Positions 1-10,234 of a stretch of DNA of 64,000 bases are shown one piece after another. A program made the translations under genes and the position numbers. Source of the DNA: Forficula auricularia (lineage: Eukaryota; Arthropoda; Insecta; Dermaptera; Forficulidae). The notes under the pieces were generated by a model. That model was given only the letters and a program-made list of their open reading frames with translations, searched no databases and had not been told where the DNA came from. The DNA lies in NCBI GenBank assembly GCA_024734495.1, contig JALMQS010000075.1, positions 11,315,401 to 11,379,400 on the forward strand, read 5' to 3'. How positions within the stretch are numbered: the first letter of the stretch is position 1; each line of letters begins with the position of its first letter.

Positions 1-2409
1 TCGCGGAATCACACACGCTAAAATCAATGAAAAGAAAATATTTTGTTGATCCACGTGAAATCTAAGAAAATTGTCTTCCCACTGATATCCGTCTTAAAAA
101 TGTAAAAATAACAACCAAACCAAGTTTTATTTATTTCTCCCCCACTATCGTATTCATTTTTTATTGCTATCATTTGTTGCATATATATATAATTTGTTCA
201 ATGAAATCTCCGCCTTAAATCTTACAAATTTCATAGCCCCCACATTATAAAAATATAAATTTACCAGTCCCCATTAAATTCTTAATTATATCATTTAACA
301 TAGTTTAAATAAATCTATTATTAATTGCATACCATTAAAATCACTAATTCATTCGTTCCCAGTAAAAGCAGTAAATAGAAAATACATTAATCCGTTCTAT
401 TAAATTCACGTTTATAAAATCAATCGAGCCCTCATTTTTATATTTTGTCATTAGTTTTTATTTTATTTCTTACCCGATTAACTAAAATTTAGATCCCCTA
501 TTAAATTTACACTTCACCCTCCCACACATAATTACTATATTTTAGTCCTTTATTTTAAATACCCCAGTGATATCATCTATCTTGTTGTTTGTTTTGTTAG
601 ATCAGTCATTGTTAAGAGCTATAATTGTCAATGCTATTGTGATCAAATCAATTACATAGTATAATGCATTTATATTTTTGCCATCTATTATAAATTGCAA
701 ACTCGTGTTATTATCAAAGCCTGCTATTGCTTGCATTCTCGTTATACCTTCTCTACTCAGGTCACTCACTTATTAATTCCTAATCCCATAGAATCATAAC
801 AACCCAAATATCAATATTATTCGAATAAAAGAAGATATTCCTAATTCCTTGTGTCATGTGTCATAAACACAAACCCCATAGTAATCCTAAGCACCTCTGC
901 CCTTCCATATTAAATAATTTTCTACCCTTTTTACCTGTTGCTCGAAAATCTGGTGTGTCTCGAGGTAAGTGGACGCAAATGAATCAATATTTCACTTAAC
1001 GCCTAAATTACTCTAAATAAACATGTTAGTCGTGTGATTGTTCCCACCCTGAATCTGGGATGATTAATATACCCTGGTGAATTGAGTGAGGTCTCGGCGA
1101 TGCGTTTTCGAGTTACCGTGCGTTCTGGTGAGTCTGGAGTCCGTCTGTCCGCAACCCCGATACATAAATAAATAGTCGAGCACTTTTGTCCCCAATAAAT
1201 ACCCCATAGATAAGTATCAAAAGAAAAATAAATGAATATCTATCAATATCCCTATAATATCTCAATATATTTAATCATTTTTCTTTACCATAACGTCGGA
1301 GGTGCAATGGTCCTGTGGATTGAACCATAATTTATTTTTAATAATTAATTAAATTCTTATTTTTATTCATCATTAAGTCTAATTGAGGCAATCAATTGAT
1401 CATCAAACAAGGGAGACTTATGAGTTCTGGGAAGGCGTAGCAATGACCGGTGATTAACAACATAGAAGACCATTGACATGAGCAAGTTCCGCAAGTCGTC
1501 ATTGTCATGAGAGAGAGTGAGCATCTACTGCTATCAAGTGCTCAGAATATCTCTACACAAATACTGTAATATTCAAGTTCCGTAGTCATTGTCAGGAGAG
1601 AGAGTGAGCATCTACTGCTATCAAGTGCTCAGAATATATCTACACAAATACTGTTATATTCAAGTTCTGCAAGTCATTGACATGACATGAGTGAGGAGAA
1701 TTGACAATTAACATTCTATTATTATTACCACAGCGAGAGAGCCAAAAGCTGCAACTTCTCCTGATATATCTATATATGTTCTATATTCCTTTCTTCATCG
1801 AGTAACCTTCGTCATCTAAGGCCCAGTATTAATGGTACACGTTCGTCGCTAATACCAGGACTTCCGGCATACAAGGCGCATACCGCTGATATATATATAA
1901 TTATCTACATTGAGACCCGAGAAGCACACCTTCGAAGTCGGCGCTCAAACCCATTATATATATATTATTCTCACCGGCCGTTCTTCAGCAGCGACGAGTC
2001 TATCAATAATCCTGCTGGACCCAAACGAGTTTGCCGTGTACGACACTCTCTACTTCACCTCAACTAATTGTACTGCTAAGGAATAAAACAATATCATTGT
2101 CTATTATAACCGCTGGTCTGTATAACATTATTTATAGCATTAGTACCAGGAAGCCCATTTCCCTACATCCTTCACTCATCACCCTCAAATTTCATTCTCC
2201 ATTTTAGGGACGTGCCACTTGGATCAGACACTGAGGGACACACCCACCCCATAAACAAATAGCGAAGCAGATTAATTTAACACTAACGTAATAAAATAAA
2301 GCCCAATTTCCCTAGTACATAAGTTACATTCACCCCCTTGCCCCTTTATAACCCCCCACCCCCTCGTGGCTCACTATGTGCTAACAAATAATAAAGTAGA
2401 TCAAATGAT
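1..2409. other. non-coding region, no gene seen
   Basis: No reading frame above about 60 codons with protein-like composition is visible on either strand. The stretch has more C-runs than the rest of the window and contains a short direct repeat (1483-1690) and an AATAAA near 2083, so part of 1440-2200 could be a retroelement long terminal repeat, but I see no primer-binding site, no paired copy and no gag/pol, so this is only a guess. Confidence 0.3.
1483..1690. repeat. tandem direct repeat, ~87-91 bp, 2.3 copies
   Basis: CAAGTTC starts at about 1483, 1574 and 1661; the two full units share the GAGAGAGTGAGCATC block and a following CAAGTGCTCAGAATAT block nearly base for base. Non-coding. 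Confidence 0.75.
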
Positions 2410-2995
2410 AAATTAGGGGCAGTCACCCCTTTAGGGGATGAAGGAATGTTCAGAAAAATAAGTTCAATCAATATTTATGCTTAGGGCATTGAAATAGTCC
2501 CAGAATCTGCTAAATATCATCCATTTGAGAGGAAAGTTAAATTAGGGGTGGTCACCCCTTTAGGGGATGAAGGGATGTTCATAAAATTAAATTATTTTGA
2601 TATTTGTACTTAGCGCATTGAAATAGTCTCAGAATCTGCAGGATGTCATCCTCATAAGCGGAAAGTTAAATTAGGGGTAGTCACACCTTTAAGGGATGAA
2701 GGAATGTTCAGAAAAATAAATTCAATCAATATTTATGCTTAGGGCATTGAAATAGTCCCATAATCTGCTAAATATCATCCATTTGAGAGGAAAGTTAAAT
2801 TAGGGGTAGTCATCCCTTTAGGGGGTGAAATAATTATATGAAAAATAAATTCAATCCATATCTATTCTTAGGGCATTGAAATAGTCCCAGAATCTGCTAA
2901 ATATTATCCATTTGAGAGGACAGTTAAATTAGGGGTAGTCTCCCCTTTAGAGGATGAAGTGATGTTCATAAAAATAAATTCAATCCATATTAATT
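2410..2995 (+). repeat. 129-bp satellite, about 4.5 units
   Basis: AAATTAGGGG begins at 2410, 2539, 2668, 2797 and 2926, an exact period of 129 bp. Each unit has a short palindromic core (CACCCCTTTAGGGGATG) and a TTAGGGCATTGAAATAG block. Units differ by scattered substitutions. It is not telomeric and has no reading frame. Confidence 0.9.
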
Positions 2996-4290
2996 ATAAT
3001 ATTTAATCAATTAAATAAACAAGGAGTTAGGACAAGAGAAAGTATGTGTTAGGAAACTAGAAAGTACCCTTATGTCGTTAATCCTACCTTTGGCTCGCTG
3101 GCCCTTAGCCCCTGCTCTCGGCGTTCTGCCTGCCTGGCTTCAACTGAGCCTTGAAGGAAAGCAAATAGACCAGGCAGCCTTTTATCAATTTCCTTGAATT
3201 TCGATAAATAATTTTTCAATGGGAATTTCTATTCATTTTTATTAATGAAATGAAATATAAAATAATGTACACTCGGGAGATGGACCAAAATAGTAGGGAT
3301 GGAATCGGGATTTTCTGGGGAGAGGGGTCGGGTGGGTGCTCGATAGTTTTTTTTTTTTTTTAATTTTGAAAATAAAACTTATTCCAAGACCCTTGATAAA
3401 TCAAAAATGAAAAATCGTACAAAGTTTATTTTGGTGTCAAAATGTTTGTACTGGCAAAATTTTTAGTTTTCTAGCTTAAGAATTTTTGGTTCAAAAATGG
3501 AAATAAAAAAAAAATTCCGCTTTCCCGTGGGAAAATAAATGTTTATTATATTATTTTTATAAGCAAATACTATATGTTTGTAAATATTCGAACTAGACGC
3601 AAGGGGGTGTGTGGATTTGGCTAATTAGGTATATATATTTTTCTCAAAATTGCAAATCATCACTACACTAGATTCTCCTGAGAATGAAATGAGATATATT
3701 AATTATTGTTGATTCATAAAGGGAAACAAAGAGGTTGCAAAAAATTATTAAATCATTAATTATTATTAAATTATTTATTTAATAATTTAATCATTATTAT
3801 TTGATAATTAAGTTAAATAATTGTTAAAAATAATTATTAAGAATTTTTTGAGATTTAATTGATTCATGTATTTTGTTTATTTGATGTCGTATAAAAAAAT
3901 AGTTCTTATGAAAGTTGTTCAGTTTTTTTGTAGATCAAGTAGGCGTACAGAAAAATATAGGATTTCATTTAAAAAACAGAACTTGACATTGAAATACTCT
4001 TGTAAGCTTGTTCTAGGTCGACAAACAATAGCGTAGTTTAGTTACCACCTCGATATAAACAAACTTTTATTTGAAACTTTTTTCCATATAGTGCACTGTT
4101 TTTGAATTATAAGACTGTCTCAAGATAAAAAAAACTCACCCGGTATATACCTATATGTACAATATGTACATGAATATGAAAGATTTCAATTTGCCGATGG
4201 TAATAGATTCAAATTTTCTTAGAAAATCATAAGATGGTGTCATCTATTAAATCCGATGGAATGGATTATTTTTAATTATATGTCAGAAGG
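2996..4290. other. non-coding, no gene seen
   Basis: A+T-rich with a T-run near 3347-3362 and an ATTA-rich stretch at 3750-3850. I see no gene or clear mobile-element end. Confidence 0.4.
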
Positions 4291-4295
4291 GTTGT

Positions 4296-4380
4296 TCTTC
4301 ACCCCCTCGGGAATCGAACCCAAGTGCCAGTAACAGCAATCCGGTGCGAGCCTCTTTAACATATGTAAACGCGTTAAATA
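4296..4380 (-). mobile_element. possible tRNA-derived SINE fragment
   Basis: The minus strand has a B-box-like T-arm, GGTTCGATTCCCG, at about 4309-4323, followed by GAGGGGGTGAAG. No acceptable tRNA cloverleaf or A box is seen upstream, so it is more likely a SINE scrap than a tRNA gene. Confidence 0.3.
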
Positions 4381-4395
4381 TGTTTCATATATACA

Positions 4396-4556
4396 GGGCC
4401 GCGCCAAGCTATTCGGCCGCCCGTGTGCAAACTTAAAGTTTCTGGGGTGGAGTTGGGGTTGGAGTGGGATCGGGGGGGGGGTCCGGGTGGTGGAGGTGGC
4501 GGTCGTGGTGTGAGTGTAGGGTTCGGGAGGGGGTCCAGGGAGAGTGTAGTATTTGT
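4396..4556. repeat. G-rich low-complexity tract
   Basis: The plus strand is dominated by G/T with runs up to ten G, in an otherwise A+T-rich window. It resembles in style the G-rich filler of the Helitron at 48295-49152. The proline-rich frame on the minus strand is a composition artefact. Confidence 0.6.
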
Positions 4557-4621
4557 ATAGCTTTTAACTTGAAGCAAAAAGTTACCGAGCATATAGAATA
4601 GGTTTCTCGAAAACGGCTCTA

Positions 4622-7058
4622 ACGATAAATAAATAATAAATAAATAAATAAATCTTTATTTCTCGACCTGCTTAGAGGCACAAGTCCTCGGTGGTTAGGT
4701 CCTCCAAACATCAATACAATCTAGCTACAATACATTAATAAACATCAATACAAATTAATTACAACAATTTAACAAATAATAAACAAGTAAAAAAAAAAAA
4801 GAAGAAAAAAAATAGAAATGTATGCTCATTAACAAATAACATGTCCATAGATTTCCATCAAAAGACAAAAAGTAATTTAAAAATTCCGCGCAAAAACCCG
4901 ATACCAGGTTCAAGCGACGCATTAACCATCCCGGCATTTGCCATAAGCTGTTAAGGAAACCTGGTCAAAACCTTAACAAGGATGGTATGACCTCTCTCTA
5001 CCTCACCTAATCTCTGCTTGTGAGAACTAAATAAAATTTTGCACAACTCTAGGACATTAGGACTTGACAAAATTTATAATTGATTTAATCATAGGGGGCA
5101 GAGGACTATAATCCCAAGTAGTAACAGACAGACTGTTCCACAAATCAATGCCAGATCCTACAAATGAATGTAAACCGATATTTTTCAAGAATCTTGGCTT
5201 ACGAATCTTTTTTCTATGATCAGCTCTACCTAAATAACTTGGTTCCTGAAATCTATTCGTTATTTCCTCCCAACTCCTAAAACCCTTATAGGCTTTGAAA
5301 ATCACTTTCAATTTAGCCCATTCCCTTCTCTCAATAAACTAGACCATCCTAATTCATTAATCATTGAAGTGACACTACTAAACCTATCAAATTTACCAAA
5401 AACAAATCTAGCCGCCCTCCTTTGTACCATATCAATTTTTCTCTCTAATCGTTGTGGATGTTTGTCCCAAACCACAGAACAATACTCTAAATTAGGTCTT
5501 ACATAAGTTAAATAAACTTTTGATTTGACTTCTCTAGATGTACCCTTCAAAATTCTACCAAACATCCCCAATTTCCTATAAGCCTTATTGACTATATAAC
5601 TAATATGCATGTCCCACTTTAAATTTGCCTGAATATGTATGCCTAAATATTTATAAAATTTAGATTCATTGATAATATTTCCACCAATGTAATAATTTTG
5701 AGGACTAACCAGATTTCTAGTACTAAATCTAACCAAATTTGACTTGGAATGGTTTAGTTCCATTGAATTGGATCTACACCATCCTTCAATTTGATCCAGG
5801 TCATTCTGTAAAGTAAGGCTATCACAATCATTATCAATTATTCTATATACGACACAATCATCCGCGAAAAGCCTAATAGATGATTGCACGATAGAAGGCA
5901 AATCATTTACATATATAAGAAAAAGAAGAGGACCCAGAACACTACCTTGAATCACCCCAGACGTGACATCTACTCTATCAGACAGACCATTACCCACTTT
6001 TACAATTTGAGTTCTATCCCTAAGAAAACACCGAATAAATTTAATTAACTTAACAGACAACCCTGACGAGTTTAATTTTTCTAAAATAATTTTATGACTG
6101 ACTTTATCGAAAGCCTTGGCAAAGTCCAAAAATACTGCATCTACACACTGACTTTTATCCAAAGCTTCCTGTAATTCCTGAATAAAAGAAACTAATTGAG
6201 AATTACAGGAATAATTTTTTCTAAAACCATGTTGCCTATGATAGAACCATCCTTGCCCTTCCAAATACGAGCGGATACGAGAGCCTACCAACCTCTCTAA
6301 AATTTTGCCCACCAGACTTGTTAAACTCACTGGCCTATAATTACAAGCTAAGCTCTTATCTCCCCCTTTATAAACAGGAATAACTAACGCTCTTTTCCAA
6401 CCAATAGGCATAGTTCCCTCATCCAAACATCTATTGAAAAGTAAACATAAAAATTTTGAAATACTATCCACTACAAATTTCAAGAGCTCACTATTAATTT
6501 CATCCTCCCCCGAGGCCTTTCCTGGTTTTAACCTCTTAATACCTAATGCTACATCCGATTCCAAAATGACTAAATCCTCCATCTGACTATCACTAGAACC
6601 TCCATCAACTAACTCACCCTCCTCTAGAGGTACAAAAACGGACGAATACTGTCTATTTAATAAATTTGCCTTCAACACATTATCCTCAACCAATTCACCA
6701 TCATCCCCTAAAAGCGCAGGGACATTTGCCGAAACATTTAATTCCTTAAGAAACGAATAAACATTAAACCAATTTCTATTACTACAATTCCTATCTATAT
6801 AATTATTCAAATAATTAACTCTAGCCAAATTCTTTTTTTCAATTAACAGCCTATTTAGCTCTCGGAATTTTCTTTTATGATTCGAAGACTTATTCCTATT
6901 AGAATATGCTATCCTACATTTCCGTTTTAAATTCTTAATGGTTCTATCATAGTAAACAGGATCGTTACCCACTTTAACTAATTTAGAGGGAATAAATTTA
7001 TATTTTCCTTCTTCCAAAAGATTCAATAATTTAATTATTCTTGATAAGCACACCTATT
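4622..7058 (-). mobile_element. 5'-truncated non-LTR retrotransposon (LINE, CR1/jockey-like)
   Basis: The element runs on the minus strand. Its coding part holds the reverse transcriptase and C-terminal region only; the endonuclease is missing because a stop and unrelated sequence begin just upstream of 7053, the usual 5' truncation of LINEs. The 3' UTR ends at about 4622-4655 in AATAAA followed by a short TTTA-type tandem tail, as in CR1/L2-like elements rather than a plain poly(A). Clade assignment within the jockey/CR1 group is an inference from the RT motifs. Confidence 0.85.
5057..7053 (-). pseudogene. LINE reverse transcriptase, frameshifted
   Basis: The main frame (7053-5308, about 581 codons) carries RT motif A FLDFAKAFDKVSH (Asp near residue 310), the GVIQGSVLGPLLFLIYVNDLP block (about 367-387) and the catalytic FADD (about 396-399). 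Near 5310-5330 the frame shifts by one base and the C-terminal end, with the typical N-S-L-type block near its close, continues in another frame down to 5057. The ATG-less start (GTG right after a stop) reflects 5' truncation. Function when intact: reverse transcription for target-primed integration. As it stands it is dead because the endonuclease is missing and the frame is broken. Confidence 0.85.
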
Positions 7059-7860
7059 AAAAAAATTCTTATTTCACGACACGCCTAATCAACTCTCTTT
7101 TCTTAATTTTAATTCATAATTGATATTATTTTATGTCCTTGTAATAAAGCGAAACACATAGAGATCTAAGATGAAGCAAATATTTCTCAAACAAAAGCAT
7201 TTAATTGAAGTATCACTAAACAAAACAAAACTTAACGTTAAAAGTTAAAAATATTTTCTAAACATAATAATTATATATTAATTAAACTTTTCCTTGGTTT
7301 CACCTTCTTTTTGGTTTCTATTCAATTTCAGGTGTGAATTAATCAAATTAGTAAGTTTTCTTTCAACCTTTTAAACACCAAAATCTACAGTGCAAAACAG
7401 ATTGTTTAAATATTTTGTACGTAATAATGTTGTTTTTTGGTCAGGTTAAAAGATTAAGTTGAATTTTCCGATAGGTTAACGTTTTTTTTTTTTTTTTTTT
7501 TTAATAACGTGCTTATACTGTGAATTGTAATTAGGATTACCAAATCAAGAAAGGTAAAAATAAAATAAAAATTAAGAGATACATTTTATTTAAACAGAAA
7601 ACATTTACTTTACATTAATAAATAATCTCTTTTATTCTATTATCTACTTTATTTATATCATAGTGATAGTATGTATATTGGTTATTTTTGACAAAATCTC
7701 ATTTCTAAACATGTATAATGAATGTATTTAGATAAAATTGTGTGAGAACAGTGAGTTGATTTACTGAGTATGTAATTATCAAAGGAAAATCTCTTTCAAC
7801 AAATGTTTTAAGTTCAAAAATAAAATTTAACTACATATATATACAATTTATTGATATTCT
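7059..7860. other. non-coding, no gene seen
   Basis: A+T-rich flank with a T-run at about 7483-7502. No coding potential or clear repeat end seen. Confidence 0.4.
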
Positions 7861-7863
7861 TTT

Positions 7864-8170
7864 TTTCATTCTCTTTTTTAATGAAATTGAATACAAGAAG
7901 AGGCGCACCAGGAAGATTCATCCCCACTGGATCTCGAAAGAACCTTAAATTACCGAAGAGAAGAAGAAATCGAAATGGTGGAGGCGTAGGTGTTTGTAAA
8001 CCCGGGTTTTGAAATTTTGCAGGTTATATACAAGTGTCGGGAAAGAAGTAGGCTGGGAGAGAGCTTCAGTTCTTTGAAGTTATGGGGACAAACGTTTTGG
8101 CTAATGAAGTAGTCCGGCACTTTTCCAATTTAACGGCGAAATGTTGGGAATCTAGGAGCTAAGCATACCT
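7864..8170 (-). mobile_element. LINE 3'-end fragment
   Basis: Diverged copy of the repeat at 8385-8765, same orientation: T-rich start, then the AGAAG..GGCGCACCAGGAAG block and the AGTAGTCCGGCACTTTTCC block. On the minus strand the sense direction ends in an A-rich tail at 7861. It is truncated and interrupted by indels. Confidence 0.55.
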
Positions 8171-8384
8171 TAGGAGGAATTACTGATTTTAACTCATACA
8201 TACAAATTTTAGTGTTCATGGTACCTACTCTTATGAAATTGAAAAGATTTTGTTGAAACATTTGATTCGTACACTTGAATACTTTGAACCTTATTTCAAG
8301 CTTTATCTTCAGCTGGTAGTCATTCAAATTTTCATTCTGATCAGACATTTATAAATTGCATACAAATTGCATTTCTTACGTTTT
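8171..8384. other. non-coding spacer
   Basis: Short stretch between two copies of the LINE 3' repeat; no gene seen. Confidence 0.3.
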
Positions 8385-8765
8385 TTTTTTTTTTTAATGC
8401 AATCGAATGCAAGAAGGGGTGCACCAGTAAAGATGTAGCCCCTATGGATCTCGAAAGACCCTTGCATTACCGAAGAGAAGGGAAAGTTGATTAAGTGAGA
8501 GGGTGTAGACGTAGGTGTCTATGCACCCTGGTTTTGATGGTTTGAAGATCATAGGTGCTGGGAAAGATAGAGGCTGGGAGAGAGTTCCAGTTCCTTGAAG
8601 TCATGGGGATATATGTATTCGCGAATGAAGTGGTCCGGCACTTTTCCAATTTGACCGCGAAAGAGTGTTGGGAGTTGGCAAAACGTGTGGTGCGTGCAAA
8701 GCATGCTTTGGGGGGAATTATTGATTTTATCTCATCAGAGCACCTGCCGTGATAGTATCTATAGA
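8385..8765 (-). mobile_element. LINE 3'-end fragment with poly(A)
   Basis: On the minus strand a frame reads ...SRNWNSLPASIFPSTYDLQT..., matching the W-N-S-L-P-A-x-x-F-P-x-x-Y-x-L pattern at the C-terminus of jockey/CR1-type LINE proteins, then a short 3' UTR and a tail (14 T on the plus strand at about 8382-8395). The open frame on the plus strand (8555-8752) is the antisense shadow. Copies or fragments lie at 7864-8170, 17188-17345, 19437-19650 and 54800-55088. Confidence 0.7.
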
Positions 8766-9059
8766 ACGTTTAGCGAAGTCCAATGCTGTATGAACTGCGC
8801 ATCTGAAAAACTACCATTCAGATGTTTGTTCCATTGAAGGGAATCAACCTGGTGGTCTCTACCCATTAATTTTAATAATTTAGAAAGAAGCAGTTGAAAA
8901 CCACTCTAATAAACACTTTTTCTTAATAGTAGGTATTAAGGAAAGAATAATCTCCAAACGTTCTGTAGAATATGTCATTTAAATAATAAATTAATAACAA
9001 ATACATGGTTAGAACAAAAATAAACTTGTTTGTGTAATCATGTCTAACAATTATTTATA

Positions 9060-9335
9060 TTATACATTTCCGAAACATCCTCTCTTTTTATAATATTCTA
9101 ATACTCTTGGTAAAAGTTTACGGAAACCTTTGGTTTTATAAATATCTGAAAAACTATTACGATTAATATCAGTTGAAAAGAATTCAAATTCCTGCATTTC
9201 GCCTGGTTCTACTAATAAAATCGGAGTTATAGTAAGAAATTGAAAAAAACCATACAAATATTTGTTTTCAAATTCCAATTGAAATTCCTCGAATGTAAAT
9301 GATAGAGGAATATTTAAAGTCTTGGTAGTCGATGT
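9060..9335 (-). pseudogene. broken duplicate of EcKinase-like gene 1 (C-terminus)
   Basis: Encodes the last ~87 residues of gene 1 almost unchanged (one substitution seen: Asn for Ser in the S-T-D-I-N block), ending in the same R-G-C-F-G-N-V and stop. At about 9335 the homology jumps straight from exon 2 to sequence matching the gene 1 intron, so the rest of exon 2, including the catalytic HGD and DFQ-type motifs, is deleted. It cannot make a kinase. The preserved reading frame suggests a young duplication. Confidence 0.85.
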
Positions 9336-9800
9336 CTTTTTTTTTAGACTAGGAATATAGTTGAGTATAGCAGCGAACAAAGAGGCGAGCATTAATTCTA
9401 CTCTCAGCAATCAATAAATTTTATAAACTATCTTCTGATAGAATTCAGGCAAGTTTCCAAAAGGTTTCATCACTTTACTATGTACCAACTACAGAATTTC
9501 TTCTGAACGTCGGGATTTTTAATAAACGTTTCAAGATTGTTCTATAAAAGATTTATTTATCTTACTTATCCACCTAGGGGGTTAGGGAGTAAGGATATAC
9601 TCCTAGCAATTAGAAACATGGGACCCCCTGGTGCTCAGATTGGTTTTTTTATCGGAGTATTTTTTTTATTATTACATTTTTATTTAACGTTTATTTACCT
9701 ATATTCTGTCAAATTTCAATGTTACCCTAAGATTTCGGAGGAGGTTAAGACCCTAACAGCCTAACAAACTGCTGACTACGGCCATGGGTATCTATATATA
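9336..9800. repeat. duplicate of gene 1 intron, lacking the mariner
   Basis: Matches 11236-11417 plus 12323-12450: shared blocks include GGAATATAGTTGAG, GATTGTTCTATAAAAGA, CTTATCCACC, TTTCAATGTTACC and the CTGCTGACTAC..CCATGGGTAT block. The mariner at 11418-12322 is absent here, giving a natural empty site near 9660-9672. Confidence 0.8.
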
Positions 9801-9810
9801 TATAATATAT

Positions 9811-10207
9811 ACGAGCCCCGTCCCATCTCAATTGGCCCACCAATATTTTTTTCTTTTTAAATTAAAAAATAATTTTAAATTAAATGTTTCAATAAAATGT
9901 TTTAAATTGTTTAAAATGTTGTTCCAAATGATAATATAAATAAATATTTAATTGCAACGAAATTTTCTCTGGAGAGAGACGGACTGGTAGAAACTTTAAT
10001 TGAATGTAATGGTTTGAAAGGAAAGAAGGAAGGATTCCAATAAATTACACCTTATTTGATATGTGTTAATTGTTTCTTTCCTCACTACCTTTAGGCTGCC
10101 TTCCATTACATTCAATAAATATCTAATTTAAATTTACCGTGAATTAACATAATTTTATTTAAAAAGAAAAAATATTGGTGGGCCAATTGAGATGGGACTG
10201 GGCTCGT
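9811..10207. mobile_element. MITE with ~45-bp terminal inverted repeats
   Basis: The left end ACGAGCCCCGTCCCATCTCA continues through ATTGGCCCACCAATATTTTT, and its reverse complement closes the element at 10165-10207 with only a few mismatches. TA/ATA at both edges suggests a Tc1/mariner-type target. It contains a nested palindromic element (9954-10113). The right edge lies 27 bp beyond the gene 1 stop, so it is in the 3' UTR or flank of that gene. Confidence 0.8.
9954..10113. mobile_element. palindromic family P5, half copy, nested in MITE
   Basis: Begins GCAACGAAATTTTCTCTGGA and ends in the CTGCCTTCCATTACATTC arm of family P5 (compare 42767-43223). It is flanked by AATAAATATTTAATT at 9939-9953 and AATAAATATCTAATT at 10114-10128, a 15-bp target duplication with one difference. 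Most of one palindrome arm and the hammerhead-like core are deleted. Confidence 0.8.
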
Positions 10208-10234
10208 ATACCCTCGTCCATCATCATTACAATA

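Noticed and set aside
1440..2200. Possible LTR of a retrotransposon
   Set aside because: No second LTR, primer-binding site or polyprotein frame; left as a non-coding region.
2410..2995. Regular repeats considered as a CRISPR array
   Set aside because: Units are contiguous 129-bp copies without unique spacers, in a eukaryotic context.
8555..8752. 65-codon plus-strand frame with protein-like composition
   Set aside because: It is antisense to the C-terminal coding end of a LINE (WNSLPAS..FPSTY on the minus strand).
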